A stretch of DNA of 63,266 bases from JACZST01 sp964195155 (GCA_964195155.1 CAXMOP010000009.1:1-63266), one strand, 5' to 3'; positions 8,754 through 18,856 are shown, counted from the stretch's first letter. Translations and numbers: made by a program. Notes: generated from the sequence alone by a model not told the origin.

Positions 8754-9527
8754 GTGGAGTGGAGCTTCACCCAGGTCTTCTTCGCGTTGCTCGGATTCGT
8801 CTTGGGTGGTGGGATCGGCGGCATCATCGCCATTGCCCTCGGGGAGATTTCGGTGACGGCCGACGGCACCACCGAGGTCTCGTCGGTGGGTATCTTCATC
8901 ACCGTCGTCGCCCAGGTCGGTGGGGCGCTGGTCGTCCTCGCCTACCTCAGCCGCACCAAGGGCACCGGGAGCTTTGCCGCGGATTTCGGCTTGCGGGTTC
9001 GGCTGCGGCATTGGTGGGGGATCCCCGCCGGCGCCGGGTTGCAAGTCGGTGCCGCGTTGGTCACCGCTCCGCTCATCCAACTGCTCTTTCCGGAAGGTCC
9101 GCCCCAACAGAGCATCGCGGGTGTCACCGAAGGAACCGATTCGGCGTTGGGCGTGGTGCTGATCCTGCTGTCGCTCGTGGTGCTGGCTCCGCTCGCCGAG
9201 GAGCTGATCTTCCGCGGCATGCTGCTGTCACGGTTGGTGCGATCGATGGCCATGTGGTGGGCGATCGTCGTCCAGGCCGCGGTGTTCGCCCTCATCCATC
9301 TCGCCGATCCGGAGGCGATCGCGGCGATACCGGGTCTCTTCCTGATCGCGGCCGTCCTTGGCTACGCGGCGATCAAAACCGGCAGCCTCTCGCTCCCGAT
9401 CTTCCTGCATGCAGGGGTCAACCTCACCGCGGCGCTCTTGCTGCTCTACGGTGAACCGCTGCTGGATTGGCTCGACGAGCTGTCCGGGCTCGAACCCGCA
9501 GAGTCCCTGATCAGGGCGCTGTTCTGA
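8754..9527 (+). CDS. CPBP-family intramembrane glutamic/metallo protease
   Basis: A 257-residue polytopic membrane protein. The CPBP (Abi/CAAX protease) motifs are present: APLAEELIFRGMLLSRL (EExxxR), then AVFALIHL and FLHAGVNLT, whose histidines complete the active site. Family members cleave prenylated or membrane proteins, or serve in bacteriocin immunity; the target here is unknown. The open frame runs far upstream through leuS antisense, so the start must be internal: the GTG at 8754, just before the first hydrophobic helix, is chosen, though its Shine-Dalgarno is poor and an upstream non-ATG start after AAGGAAG (8704-8710) cannot be excluded. It probably shares a transcript with the HExxH gene 23 bp upstream. 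Confidence 0.8.
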   Translation: MEWSFTQVFFALLGFVLGGGIGGIIAIALGEISVTADGTTEVSSVGIFITVVAQVGGALVVLAYLSRTKGTGSFAADFGLRVRLRHWWGIPAGAGLQVGAALVTAPLIQLLFPEGPPQQSIAGVTEGTDSALGVVLILLSLVVLAPLAEELIFRGMLLSRLVRSMAMWWAIVVQAAVFALIHLADPEAIAAIPGLFLIAAVLGYAAIKTGSLSLPIFLHAGVNLTAALLLLYGEPLLDWLDELSGLEPAESLIRALF

Positions 9528-9534
9528 AGATCCC

Positions 9535-9562
9535 TTGACGTAAATCAGTTAAACCGTAGATT
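9535..9562 (+). promoter_or_regulatory. sigma-70 type promoter of the GNAT gene
   Basis: TTGACG (9535-9540) and TAGATT (9557-9562) are separated by 16 bp. The predicted transcription start, near 9569, is only a few bases before the ATG at 9573, so the mRNA would be nearly leaderless. The upstream in-frame TTG at 9561 lies inside the -10 box and is therefore rejected as start. Confidence 0.6.
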
Positions 9563-9572
9563 GCCGCGCCGC

Positions 9573-10547
9573 ATGGACTGCAACGACCTTCCAGAGATCG
9601 ACGGCGTCGCCTGGCGGATGTTCCGCGACGACGAGTACGGCGCGCTCGTCCCGCTGCTCAACGCCGATTCGGATGAGGGCGGGCACGACTCGCATCAGAG
9701 CGTGGACGACTTCCGCCGCGGTTTCGAGGACCTGGACGACTTCAACCCGGGGACACACATCCTCGTCGCCGCCAGCGATGCCGGGGTCGTTGGCTATGTC
9801 GCCGCGGTCACCTGGGCCGAACTCTCCGGCGACCAGATTCTGTTCCACGCCGGACGCGTCGATCCGGCGTGGAAGCGCCGCGGCGTCGGAGCCGGTTTGC
9901 TCGGCTGGGTCCAGGGGCGTCTCGGCGAGATGACCGTCGGGGTCGAAGGCACCAGGAGGCTGCGGACCACCGCACTTTCGGCGAGCACGACCGAATTCAT
10001 GGTCAAGAACGGATACGTGGTCACCCAGCACGAGGCGAATCTGGTTCGTCCCCACCTCGATGACATCCCCGCCATCCCACTGCCGGAGGGCGTCACCGTC
10101 CGCCCCGTGGACGAATCGGATCTCCGAGCGATCTACGAGGCCGAGGTAGAGCACTTCAAGGACCATTGGGGTGCAAGCGAGGAGGCGTCGACCTGGTGGG
10201 AGAGCTTCAAAACCGACCCGTACCGGGACATGTCGATGTGGCAGGTCGCCTTCGACGGAGCCGAGATCGTGGGCATCGTGCGCCCGTTCATCAAAGAAGC
10301 CGAGAACAACCGGATGGGCCGTAAGCGCGGCTACACCGAGGAGATCTCCACCCGGCGAGACTGGCGCGGTAAGGGTGTGGCCTCGGCGCTGATCGTGAGG
10401 GCGTTGGCGGCCCAGCGGGATCGCGGCATGGAGGAGAGCGGATTGAGCGTCCACGAAGAGAATCCCCACGGCGCCTACCGCCTGTACGAGCGGCACGGGT
10501 TCGAGTTCCGGAGCCGCCTCGACACCCTCGACCGGGATGTGGCGTAG
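9573..10547 (+). CDS. tandem-GNAT N-acetyltransferase
   Basis: A 324-residue protein with two GCN5-like acetyltransferase halves. The first holds VDPAWKRRGVGAGLLGW, an acetyl-CoA binding motif A (Q/RxxGxG/A), and the second STRRDWRGKGVASALIVRAL, another complete motif A, followed by HEENPHGAYRLYERHGFEF, the usual C-terminal strand. The arrangement resembles mycothiol synthase (MshD), but tandem GNAT proteins of other function are common, and no mycothiol genes are adjacent, so the substrate is left open. The start at 9573 is set by the promoter position. The gene ends just before a 104-bp MITE-like element. Confidence 0.8.
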   Translation: MDCNDLPEIDGVAWRMFRDDEYGALVPLLNADSDEGGHDSHQSVDDFRRGFEDLDDFNPGTHILVAASDAGVVGYVAAVTWAELSGDQILFHAGRVDPAWKRRGVGAGLLGWVQGRLGEMTVGVEGTRRLRTTALSASTTEFMVKNGYVVTQHEANLVRPHLDDIPAIPLPEGVTVRPVDESDLRAIYEAEVEHFKDHWGASEEASTWWESFKTDPYRDMSMWQVAFDGAEIVGIVRPFIKEAENNRMGRKRGYTEEISTRRDWRGKGVASALIVRALAAQRDRGMEESGLSVHEENPHGAYRLYERHGFEFRSRLDTLDRDVA

Positions 10548-10553
10548 CCCTCC

Positions 10554-10665
10554 CCAGGCGGGTGCTGAACAATGACGAGTGCTACGGGCCGCCACCCTCT
10601 CGAGCGATTCGGTCGGTTTCTCCGACCGCCACGTCCCGCTGGAGGATTGCTCAGCACCCCCCTAG
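10554..10665 (+). mobile_element. 104-bp MITE-like element, copy A
   Basis: The core 10558-10661 is 104 bp, bounded by CCAG (10554-10557, one change from CTAG) and CTAG (10662-10665). Its ends are imperfect inverted repeats, GGGTGCTGAACAAT on the left and ATTGCTCAGCACCC on the right. Copy B at 40121-40224, read on the opposite strand, has the same length, the same ends and the same central TCGGTTTCTCCG. No coding capacity is seen. The CTAG flank fits the YTAR target duplications known for some IS5-group elements, so these are probably non-autonomous derivatives. Confidence 0.75.
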
Positions 10666-10675
10666 GGTCCAGCCC

Positions 10676-10999
10676 ATGTACGTCATCAAACGAGTATGGG
10701 TAACGAAGCGCCGCGAGGCGCGTCGGGTCGCGTCGATCGTGGCCGAGGTCGGCAAGATCTACGAGGAGAGCGGGCAGCGAGAGCCAACCCGCGTCTATTT
10801 CAACGGCGGCACGCTGCCCGGAGACCGCGACGTGGTCTATATGGAGTGGACCGCAGAGGTCCTCGAATCGCCGTACCGCGGCGACAACGAGTTGCCGGAC
10901 ACCGGAGGTCTCGGGGCGAAGCTCCGCGAGCTCACCGAAGACTCCTGGATCGAGTTCTACGAGTTATTGACCCCGGACAAGGCCGTTTCGGTCGAGTAA
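10676..10999 (+). CDS. small conserved hypothetical protein
   Basis: A 107-residue soluble protein starting MYVIKRVWVTKRREARRVAS. It has an alpha/beta pattern with two strand segments (MYVIKRVWV and DVVYMEWTAEVLES) around a charged helix, which recalls dimeric ferredoxin-like folds such as the ABM or NIPSNAP group, but no signature lets me name it. The open frame extends upstream to 10562 through the MITE-like element; the ATG at 10676 is preferred because a TAGGGT -10-like box (10663-10668), made by the element's end, lies 7 nt before it. The product would then be translated from a leaderless message. Confidence 0.6.
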   Translation: MYVIKRVWVTKRREARRVASIVAEVGKIYEESGQREPTRVYFNGGTLPGDRDVVYMEWTAEVLESPYRGDNELPDTGGLGAKLRELTEDSWIEFYELLTPDKAVSVE

Positions 11000-11084
11000 C
11001 GGCTCCGGTTCGGTCGGGCCTCTTCCATCACCGCATCTGTCGTGATATGGGTAACCGGGTGGCGCACCGCAACGGGGAGCCGGT

Positions 11085-11624
11085 GTGCCCGATCTCAGTT
11101 CACGACTTCCGCTCATCGGGGTCATCGGGGCCATTGCCATCGCCGTGCTGGGGGGCATCTATTTCGGGCGGCAACCCGCAGCCTCGCTTCCACCTCCCGT
11201 CCCCAACACGGTCGTTGCCGAACAACACCTGGTCGTCCACGTGTCCGGTGCGGTCGCCAGCCCCGGTCTGGTCTCCCTGACCGAGCCGACGCGGGTCGCC
11301 GATGCGGTCGAGGCGGCCGGCGGTGCCACCACCGACGCTGATCTGGCCGCGATCAACCTCGCCGGCCCGGTGCAAGACGGCGATCACATCGTGGTGCCGA
11401 CCATCGGCGAGCGCGTCGGGGTCGACGACGGGCTCATCGATCTGAATCGATCCACCGCGGCCAGGATCGCCGACCTGCACGGCATCGGCCCGGTGCTCGC
11501 CGAACGGATCGTTGCGCACCGCGACGAGCACGGCCCCTTCGCATCGATCGAGGATCTGCTCGACGTGCCCGGCATCGGTGAGGCAAAGCTGGCGCTGCTC
11601 CGCTCCGGCGTCTCGCCGCCCTGA
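11085..11624 (+). CDS. comEA: ComEA-family competence DNA-binding protein
   Basis: A 179-residue membrane-anchored protein. A single hydrophobic helix spans about residues 8-27, then a SLBB-like domain (HLVVHVSGAVASPGLV) and a C-terminal helix-hairpin-helix domain (LHGIGPVLAERIVAHRDEHG and LLDVPGIGEAKL). This order is that of ComEA, which binds incoming double-stranded DNA outside the membrane and hands it to ComEC, encoded directly downstream. The GTG at 11085 follows GGGGAG at normal spacing. The gene forms an operon with comEC and probably holA. Confidence 0.92.
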   Translation: MPDLSSRLPLIGVIGAIAIAVLGGIYFGRQPAASLPPPVPNTVVAEQHLVVHVSGAVASPGLVSLTEPTRVADAVEAAGGATTDADLAAINLAGPVQDGDHIVVPTIGERVGVDDGLIDLNRSTAARIADLHGIGPVLAERIVAHRDEHGPFASIEDLLDVPGIGEAKLALLRSGVSPP

Positions 11625-11654
11625 GTGCGAAACCGTGGGCCCGGAGCGGCACAC

Positions 11655-13802
11655 ATGACCGCAGCGAGCCCAGGGCTCGTAGCGGCTTTACGCGTTCCTG
11701 GGCCTGCGGGCCGTTGGGCGGTGGCCGCGGCTGCGGCGGTGTGGATCGGTGCCCTGGCGGGGATTCACGCCGGCGCGGCGGTCGCGCTGGTACCGGGTGC
11801 GGCTGCCCTGGTCGGATGGGACTCGCGGAGGAGCGCCGCGGCGGGGTTGGCGGCCCTCGTCTGCGCCGGAGCCTTGTCGGGGAGCGCAGCGGCGGCACGG
11901 GCCGATGCGACGATGACCGCGCCGGTACCGGAAGGTCCCATCATCGTCACCGGGCTGGTCGCCGAGGACGGCAGCGACCAGCGTCCCGGTGTCATCCGGC
12001 CTGAGGCGCTCGGGGCCGACCCGGAGTCCGTTGCGTGGAGCGGACCGGCACTTGCCGTCGATCTCGAGCCCGGGATGGCCTTGGTTGCAGGGGATCGCGT
12101 CCGAATCGAAGGCATTGGTCGCGCCCGACCGGGAACGGTCCGCGGCGACCCGGTCGCCGGGCGCATTCGGGCAACCGGGCTTGAACGAATCGGCCCGGGA
12201 CGAGGCCCGCTCTTCGCAGTGGGAAATGCCATCCGGCGCCGGGTGGCGACGGTCATCTCATCCGGAAGCCCCGCCGACGCCCTGCTCACCGGGTTTCTGA
12301 TCGGCGACACGGCCGACCTGGCGCCATCCGACATCGATGCCCTGCGCCGATCGGGCCTCACCCACTACGTGGCGGTCTCGGGAAGCAACGTCGCCTTGTT
12401 CCTCGCCGGGTGGTGGTTGATCACTGCTCCACTCGGTCGGGGATCCCGCCGCCGCTTCGCTCTCGGGCTGATCGGGCTTGCCGTCTTCGTCGTGGCGACG
12501 CGATGGGAAGCGTCCGTCATCCGAGCCGCGACGATGGCGGGTCTCGCCCTCGGCGGCGCCGCCGCCGGCCTGGTGATCGACGGCTGGATGGCACTCGGGG
12601 GAGCAGTCGCGCTGCTGCTGCTCACCTCGGGGGGCCTTGCCCTCGATGTCGGATTCCAGCTGTCGGTTGCCGCCACCGCCGGGATCATGGTCGGAGCGGG
12701 AGTGGCTCGAGAGCGAACGCCACGATGGGCCTGGACCGCGCTGATCGCCGCCGTCGCGGCCCAGATCTCGGTTGTGCCGGTGTTGCTGCTCCACTTCGGC
12801 ACGATCCCTTTGCTGGCGCCCGTGGCAAACCTCATGGCGGCTCCGCTGGTCAGCCTGTCGACCATCACCGGCGCGTTTGCGGTTCTCACCGGGTGGCCGC
12901 CGTTGGTGATCGTTGCTTCAAGCCTCGCCGGCCTGGTGCTGGGGATTGCCCGTCTTGCCTCCGAATGGCCGCAGCTCGGGCCGGGGGCGGTCCTCATCGT
13001 CGCCGTCGCAGGGTCTGCTGCCATCAAGCGTCGCTGGCGCCCGGTGGTGGCGGTCGCCTTTGCCGGCTGGCTTGCGTCCATCATCCTGTGGCCGCTGATC
13101 GGTGCCGGTGGAACCAGCGTCACCGTCCTCGACGTCGGCCAGGGCGATGCGGTGCTCCTGCGCTCCGAGGGCCGCGTCGCGCTCGTGGACGGCGGAAGTG
13201 ACCCCATCGTGCTCTCCGACCGGCTCCGCGACCACGGAGTGGACCGGATCGATCTGCTGGTCGTCACCCACGGCGATACCGACCACGCCGGCGGCCTCGC
13301 CGGCATTCTGGCAACCAACGGAGTGGGGAGGATCTGGATCCCGAGCCACGCCGAACTGAGTGGGCCGCTGGTCGGGCTTGTCGACGCTGCCATCGCCGCC
13401 GGTGTCACCGTGGACCGGATCGATGTCAGATCGCCGCCGTATCGCCTCGGCGCCATCCGCATCCAACCGCTCGGGCCGCAGCGCCGCTACGCCGGCGACA
13501 ACGATGGTTCGATCGTGCTGTGGGTCGAGGCCGGAAGGTCCATGATGCTGGCCGGTGACGCCGAGGCGGTGGCGCAACGCGAGCTGCCGCAGCGTTCACC
13601 CGACATCCTCCTCGTGCCGCACCACGGTTCGGCGACGACCGATGCCACATGGCTCGCCGAAACGGTCGGAGCGACCGCGGTGATCAGCGTCGGTCCGAAC
13701 CGGTTCGGTCACCCGGCACCCGAGATCAGGCTGATCCTGGAACAGGCAGGAGCGCGGGTGTTCGTCACCGCCGAGCACGGTGATGTCTCGCTCGACTTGT
13801 AA
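11655..13802 (+). CDS. comEC: ComEC/Rec2 DNA-uptake channel
   Basis: A 715-residue polytopic membrane protein. The central competence domain includes THYVAVSGSNVALFLAGWW and several hydrophobic helices; the C-terminal third is an MBL-fold domain with LDVGQGDAVLL and VVTHGDTDHAGGLAG, the nuclease-like part of ComEC. It imports single-stranded DNA across the cytoplasmic membrane during natural transformation. A GTG at 11625 directly abuts the comEA stop, but the ATG at 11655 has a GGAG about 9 nt upstream and is preferred. All expected domains are present, so the gene looks intact. Type IV pilus genes needed for uptake are not in this window. Confidence 0.93.
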   Translation: MTAASPGLVAALRVPGPAGRWAVAAAAAVWIGALAGIHAGAAVALVPGAAALVGWDSRRSAAAGLAALVCAGALSGSAAAARADATMTAPVPEGPIIVTGLVAEDGSDQRPGVIRPEALGADPESVAWSGPALAVDLEPGMALVAGDRVRIEGIGRARPGTVRGDPVAGRIRATGLERIGPGRGPLFAVGNAIRRRVATVISSGSPADALLTGFLIGDTADLAPSDIDALRRSGLTHYVAVSGSNVALFLAGWWLITAPLGRGSRRRFALGLIGLAVFVVATRWEASVIRAATMAGLALGGAAAGLVIDGWMALGGAVALLLLTSGGLALDVGFQLSVAATAGIMVGAGVARERTPRWAWTALIAAVAAQISVVPVLLLHFGTIPLLAPVANLMAAPLVSLSTITGAFAVLTGWPPLVIVASSLAGLVLGIARLASEWPQLGPGAVLIVAVAGSAAIKRRWRPVVAVAFAGWLASIILWPLIGAGGTSVTVLDVGQGDAVLLRSEGRVALVDGGSDPIVLSDRLRDHGVDRIDLLVVTHGDTDHAGGLAGILATNGVGRIWIPSHAELSGPLVGLVDAAIAAGVTVDRIDVRSPPYRLGAIRIQPLGPQRRYAGDNDGSIVLWVEAGRSMMLAGDAEAVAQRELPQRSPDILLVPHHGSATTDATWLAETVGATAVISVGPNRFGHPAPEIRLILEQAGARVFVTAEHGDVSLDL

Positions 13803-13811
13803 TCTCCGCGG

Positions 13812-14789
13812 ATGGCCTTCCATGTGATCTCTGCGCCACGCGACACCGGGCCCGGGGAGCGGGCGCTGATGTTCGCCCGTGCCGATGAGGTGTTCGCGAG
13901 CGCATCCATTGTCGATCACGAGCGGATCGACGTGCCGGGCCGAGGATCGGAAGGCGCCGAGACCCAGCTACGCGAGACGGTACAGCCGATCGTTCCGGCG
14001 CTGCAGAGCGGCTCGCTGTTCGGTGGGTCCAACGGGGTGCTGGTGGTGGACGCCCAGAATCTGCTCAAACCCGAGGCCCAGGTGATCGCCGAGCTGGTGA
14101 CCCTTGCCGACGACGCCGCCGTCACCGCGGTGTTTCTGAGCGCCGGCACGATCCCTGCCCCGCTGGCGAAGGTGCTCAAGGAGCGGGGTGAGTCCGTTTC
14201 GATCAAGAAGATGCGGGAGCGCGACGCTGCCAGGTGGATCTCGGAGGAGGCGAAGTCACGGGCGCTTCGCCTCGAGCCGGAAGCGGTCGTGGTCCTCGTT
14301 CGTCACTTCGGCTCGGACGTGGCTTCGCTGGGGCAGGCATTGGATCAGTTGGTGGTCGAAGGTCCGACGATCACCGCCGAGGTGGTTGAGGGCCGCTATG
14401 TCAACCGTCCGGACGAACCGATGTGGCTGCTAGCTGACGCCATCGCAGCAGGCAAGGAAGGGGATGCGTTGCGAAGACTCGCCGACTTTCTCGAGCACGG
14501 CCACCCCCTCGTCGTGCTCTCGTTTCTCGAGGGAGAGGTCAAGAAGCGGTCGCTGGCCGCAATCGCACCCGACGTCGACACGTACGCGACCTGGGTCGGG
14601 GCATCGCCGAAGGCCTATCCGGTCAAAAAGGTGTGGGACCAGCGGTCGCGGACTCGCTCGGTGTCGCTGCGCCAATCACTCGAGGCTCTGGCCAGGGCGG
14701 ACCTGGTGATCAAGACGGCGCCCGAAGAGACCCACCGGGTGACGCTAGAGCGGTTGACCGTCGCGATGTGTCGCTGGCTGGGGCGCTAA
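13812..14789 (+). CDS. holA: DNA polymerase III subunit delta
   Basis: A 325-residue protein with the clamp-loader delta subunit pattern: an N-terminal domain with GSLFGGSNGVLVVD, a middle AAA-like part lacking a P-loop, and a helical collar domain with LADAIAAGKEGDALRRLADFL. It opens the beta clamp during replication. Its position beside rpsT and after comEC is the classical conserved bacterial neighbourhood, which supports the assignment of this divergent family. The start ATG lies 9 bp after the comEC stop. It is convergent with greA across a tandem-repeat spacer. Confidence 0.9.
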   Translation: MAFHVISAPRDTGPGERALMFARADEVFASASIVDHERIDVPGRGSEGAETQLRETVQPIVPALQSGSLFGGSNGVLVVDAQNLLKPEAQVIAELVTLADDAAVTAVFLSAGTIPAPLAKVLKERGESVSIKKMRERDAARWISEEAKSRALRLEPEAVVVLVRHFGSDVASLGQALDQLVVEGPTITAEVVEGRYVNRPDEPMWLLADAIAAGKEGDALRRLADFLEHGHPLVVLSFLEGEVKKRSLAAIAPDVDTYATWVGASPKAYPVKKVWDQRSRTRSVSLRQSLEALARADLVIKTAPEETHRVTLERLTVAMCRWLGR

Positions 14790-14801
14790 CGGAGATTCCG
14801 C

Positions 14802-14887
14802 GGGCTGGCAGCGTCATAGATACCCCTACCGGCCCTGGGCTGGCAGCGTCATAGGTACCCCTACCGGCCCGCGGGCTGGCAGCGTCA
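14802..14887. repeat. tandem 35-36 bp intergenic repeat GGGCTGGCAGCGTCATAG...
   Basis: Two full units (14802-14836 and 14837-14872) and a truncated third (14873-14887) of a sequence that begins GGGCTGGCAGCGTCATAG and ends in TACCCCTACCGGCCC. They fill the gap between the convergent holA and greA genes, and the third unit contributes the greA stop codon (14885-14887). Related sequence occurs at 5750 and 44884-44993. Confidence 0.75.
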
Positions 14888-15358
14888 GTTGTCGTAGACC
14901 CGCACCGATACGACCCGATAGGTGAACGTCCCGCCCGGTGCCTCGTAGGAGACCTCGTCACCCGGCTTGGCGCCCATCAATGCCGAGCCGAGCGGGCTCT
15001 GAGGAGAAGCCAGCAGCATGCCGCCGGCCTTGTTCTCCGCGGGGGCCACGAAGAACTCGAGTTCGTCACCGTCGTCGTCGACCACGGTTGCGACCGTTCC
15101 GACCTCCACCGCTCCGGAATCCTCGACCTCGCGGACCTCGGCATTGTCGAGCAGCTGCCGGAGCTGGCGGATTCGCGCCTCGGCGAGACCTTGTTCGTTT
15201 TTCGCCGAGTCGTACTCGGCGTTCTCTTTCAGGTCACCGTGGTCGCGAGCCTCAGCGATCCGCTCCTCGAGCTCGCGGCGTCCGGTGGTGGTGAGCTCGT
15301 CGTATTCGGCGGAGATCTTGGCGTGGGCCTCTGGCGTCAACCAGGTGGATTCCGTCAT
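14885..15358 (-). CDS. greA: transcription elongation factor GreA
   Basis: A 157-residue protein of standard length. The N-terminal coiled coil carries the GreA signature region RRELEERIAEARDHGDLKENAEYDSA (in parts: EARDHGDLKENAEYD), with the acidic tip that stimulates RNA cleavage by backtracked RNA polymerase. The C-terminal FKBP-like domain contains PQSPLGSALMGAKPGDEV. The gene follows rpsT by 4 bp on the same strand, so the two are likely co-transcribed. Its stop codon falls inside an intergenic repeat unit, and the last residues (RVYDN) may therefore vary between relatives. Confidence 0.96.
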   Translation of the reverse strand: MTESTWLTPEAHAKISAEYDELTTTGRRELEERIAEARDHGDLKENAEYDSAKNEQGLAEARIRQLRQLLDNAEVREVEDSGAVEVGTVATVVDDDGDELEFFVAPAENKAGGMLLASPQSPLGSALMGAKPGDEVSYEAPGGTFTYRVVSVRVYDN

Positions 15359-15362
15359 CGTG

Positions 15363-15629
15363 TCAGCCCAGCAGTGTGCGCACCTGGCGCGTCAGGCGAG
15401 ACTTGCGGCGAGCGGCGGTGCTCTTGGTGAGCACGCCCTTGGAGACGGCGATGTCGAAGCGCTGCTGGGCGAGGCGGAGGGTTTCGCGTGCCTCATCTGC
15501 GTTGCCGGATTCGGCGGCGGAGACAGCGTTGCGCGCCCGCGTCTTCAACTCGGAACGGATTGCCCTGTTGCGCTCGTGGCGCTTTTCGTTCTGGCGGTTC
15601 CGTTTGATTTGTGACTGAATGTTTGCCAT
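15363..15629 (-). CDS. rpsT: 30S ribosomal protein S20
   Basis: An 88-residue basic protein, normal for S20, beginning MANIQSQIKRNRQNEKRHE and continuing with long helices rich in Arg and Lys (SELKTRARNAV, KGVLTKSTAARRKSRLTRQV). S20 binds 16S rRNA early in 30S assembly. It is divergent from lepA across about 100 bp and leads the rpsT-greA pair. Its placement near holA is the usual conserved context. Confidence 0.97.
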   Translation of the reverse strand: MANIQSQIKRNRQNEKRHERNRAIRSELKTRARNAVSAAESGNADEARETLRLAQQRFDIAVSKGVLTKSTAARRKSRLTRQVRTLLG

Positions 15630-15692
15630 CGGGAATAGACCTCAGAGGTGTTCGGAGCGGTGGGTAACGATACCAGGAGCCCGGCTCAACGG

Positions 15693-15698
15693 TACAAT
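15693..15698 (+). promoter_or_regulatory. -10 box of lepA
   Basis: TACAAT preceded by GG lies 32 bp before the lepA start in the 101-bp divergent rpsT/lepA spacer. No convincing -35 hexamer is seen at 16-18 bp, so this is a tentative call. Confidence 0.4.
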
Positions 15699-15730
15699 GC
15701 CGCCGTTCTCACTCCCTCCGGTGCTCACCC

Positions 15731-17536
<1,806 letters not shown>

Positions 17537-17571
17537 GAGTCGCGGGTCGCGAGTCGCGAGTCGCGAGTCGG
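17537..17571 (+). repeat. five tandem heptamers GAGTCGC
   Basis: Units GAGTCGC, GGGTCGC, GAGTCGC, GAGTCGC, GAGTCGG follow the lepA stop codon without a gap. The same type of heptamer occurs after uppS (28967 on) and after the Rieske/glutamate-synthase gene (58151 on). The remaining 100 bp before hemW holds nothing recognisable. Confidence 0.8.
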
Positions 17572-17673
17572 AAGACACGGCACGCGGGACGCGTGAGCTA
17601 TGGCAGTGCCTGCGGGCTCGCGGCACGACTGCGTGGTCTTGCACCCGCATGAGGTCAGGGCTTCGGTGATCGG

Positions 17674-18846
17674 ATGAATTCGCTGAGTCTTACGTCCGAG
17701 CCGCCGGCGCCGGACTCTCCTCGGCTGGCGGATGCCGCGGCCAGCTGGAAGTCCGCGTACGTCCATCTGCCCTTCTGTGCGAAACGCTGCCCGTACTGCG
17801 ACTTTGCTGTGGTGACGGTGGAAGAGGGCGGATCCGACGCCATGATTGAGCGCTACGTAGACGCGGTGGTGATGGAGATCGCCATGGCCATGCCGTTCGG
17901 TCCTATCGATGCGGTAAACCTCGGTGGTGGCACGCCCTCGCGCCTGACCCCCGCCCAGCTCGAGCGGCTTCTCGCAGCGCTGACCGACCGGCATGGCATC
18001 GCCGAGGGTGCCGAGATCAGCCTCGAAGCGAACCCGGACGATTGGAGCGAGGAACACGGTTCGGCATTGGTCGACCTCGGGTTCAACCGGATCTCCTTCG
18101 GCGTCCAGTCGTTCGATCCCGCGGTGCTGGAATCCCTGGGGAGGACCCACAGCCCGGATCAGGCCGAAGCCGCGGTCGGTCAAGCCATTGGACAGTTCGT
18201 CACCGTCAACATCGACCTCATCTACGGGACCGCCGGCGAATCGATGGCTTCGTGGGAAGCGACCGTGGATCGGGCCCTGGCCCTCGAGCCGGAACACCTT
18301 TCGGCCTACGCGCTCACCGTCGAGCGTGGTACCGAGTTGTCGAAGGCCATCGATGACGGGGCCGAGGCCCCAGACCCCGACGACCAGGCGGACAAATACG
18401 AGTACCTCGCCAATCGCACCCCCGAGGCGCTACTGGTGCGCTACGAGGTCTCCAACTGGTGCCGGCCCGGCCACCATTGTCGTTACAACCTTTCCACGTG
18501 GGCCATGGGGGATTATCTCGGGTTCGGGCTTGGAGCTCACGACCACCACGCTGGTCGCCGGTCCCGGAACATCCGCCGCCTCGACGCCTATCTCGAACGC
18601 GTCCGGTCCGGGCGGCGCCCCCGCGCGGGCACCGAGCAGCTCGGTGGCATCGATGCCGAACGGGAGCGGATCGCCATCGGGCTTCGTCTCACCGCCGGAG
18701 TGAGGGCAGGAGAACTCGGCCTCCGGTTCCTTGATAGCGAGGAAGGGCAACGACATCTGGCGGCTGGAACCGTAGCCAGACAGGGGGATCGGCTGGTGGT
18801 CGTGCGACCGCTGCTCACCGATGCGGTGGCAAGGCTCGTGGTGTGA
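17674..18846 (+). CDS. hemW: HemW-type radical SAM protein
   Basis: A 390-residue radical SAM protein. The cluster motif CAKRCPYCDF (CxxxCxxC) lies near residues 33-42, followed by NLGGGTPSRLTP and the HemN_C-like C-terminal domain. HemW (formerly a coproporphyrinogen III oxidase-like annotation) acts as a heme chaperone; the dedicated HemN residues for decarboxylation are not evident, so HemW is preferred. The position before hrcA-dnaJ matches the conserved lepA-hemW-hrcA-dnaJ order of many Gram-positive and actinobacterial genomes. Confidence 0.9.
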   Translation: MNSLSLTSEPPAPDSPRLADAAASWKSAYVHLPFCAKRCPYCDFAVVTVEEGGSDAMIERYVDAVVMEIAMAMPFGPIDAVNLGGGTPSRLTPAQLERLLAALTDRHGIAEGAEISLEANPDDWSEEHGSALVDLGFNRISFGVQSFDPAVLESLGRTHSPDQAEAAVGQAIGQFVTVNIDLIYGTAGESMASWEATVDRALALEPEHLSAYALTVERGTELSKAIDDGAEAPDPDDQADKYEYLANRTPEALLVRYEVSNWCRPGHHCRYNLSTWAMGDYLGFGLGAHDHHAGRRSRNIRRLDAYLERVRSGRRPRAGTEQLGGIDAERERIAIGLRLTAGVRAGELGLRFLDSEEGQRHLAAGTVARQGDRLVVVRPLLTDAVARLVV

Positions 18847-18856
18847 CGGAGCCTGT

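Noticed and set aside
12365..13462. 365-codon minus-strand frame within comEC
   Set aside because: Antisense shadow rich in Pro, Ala and Arg; comEC is complete on the other strand.
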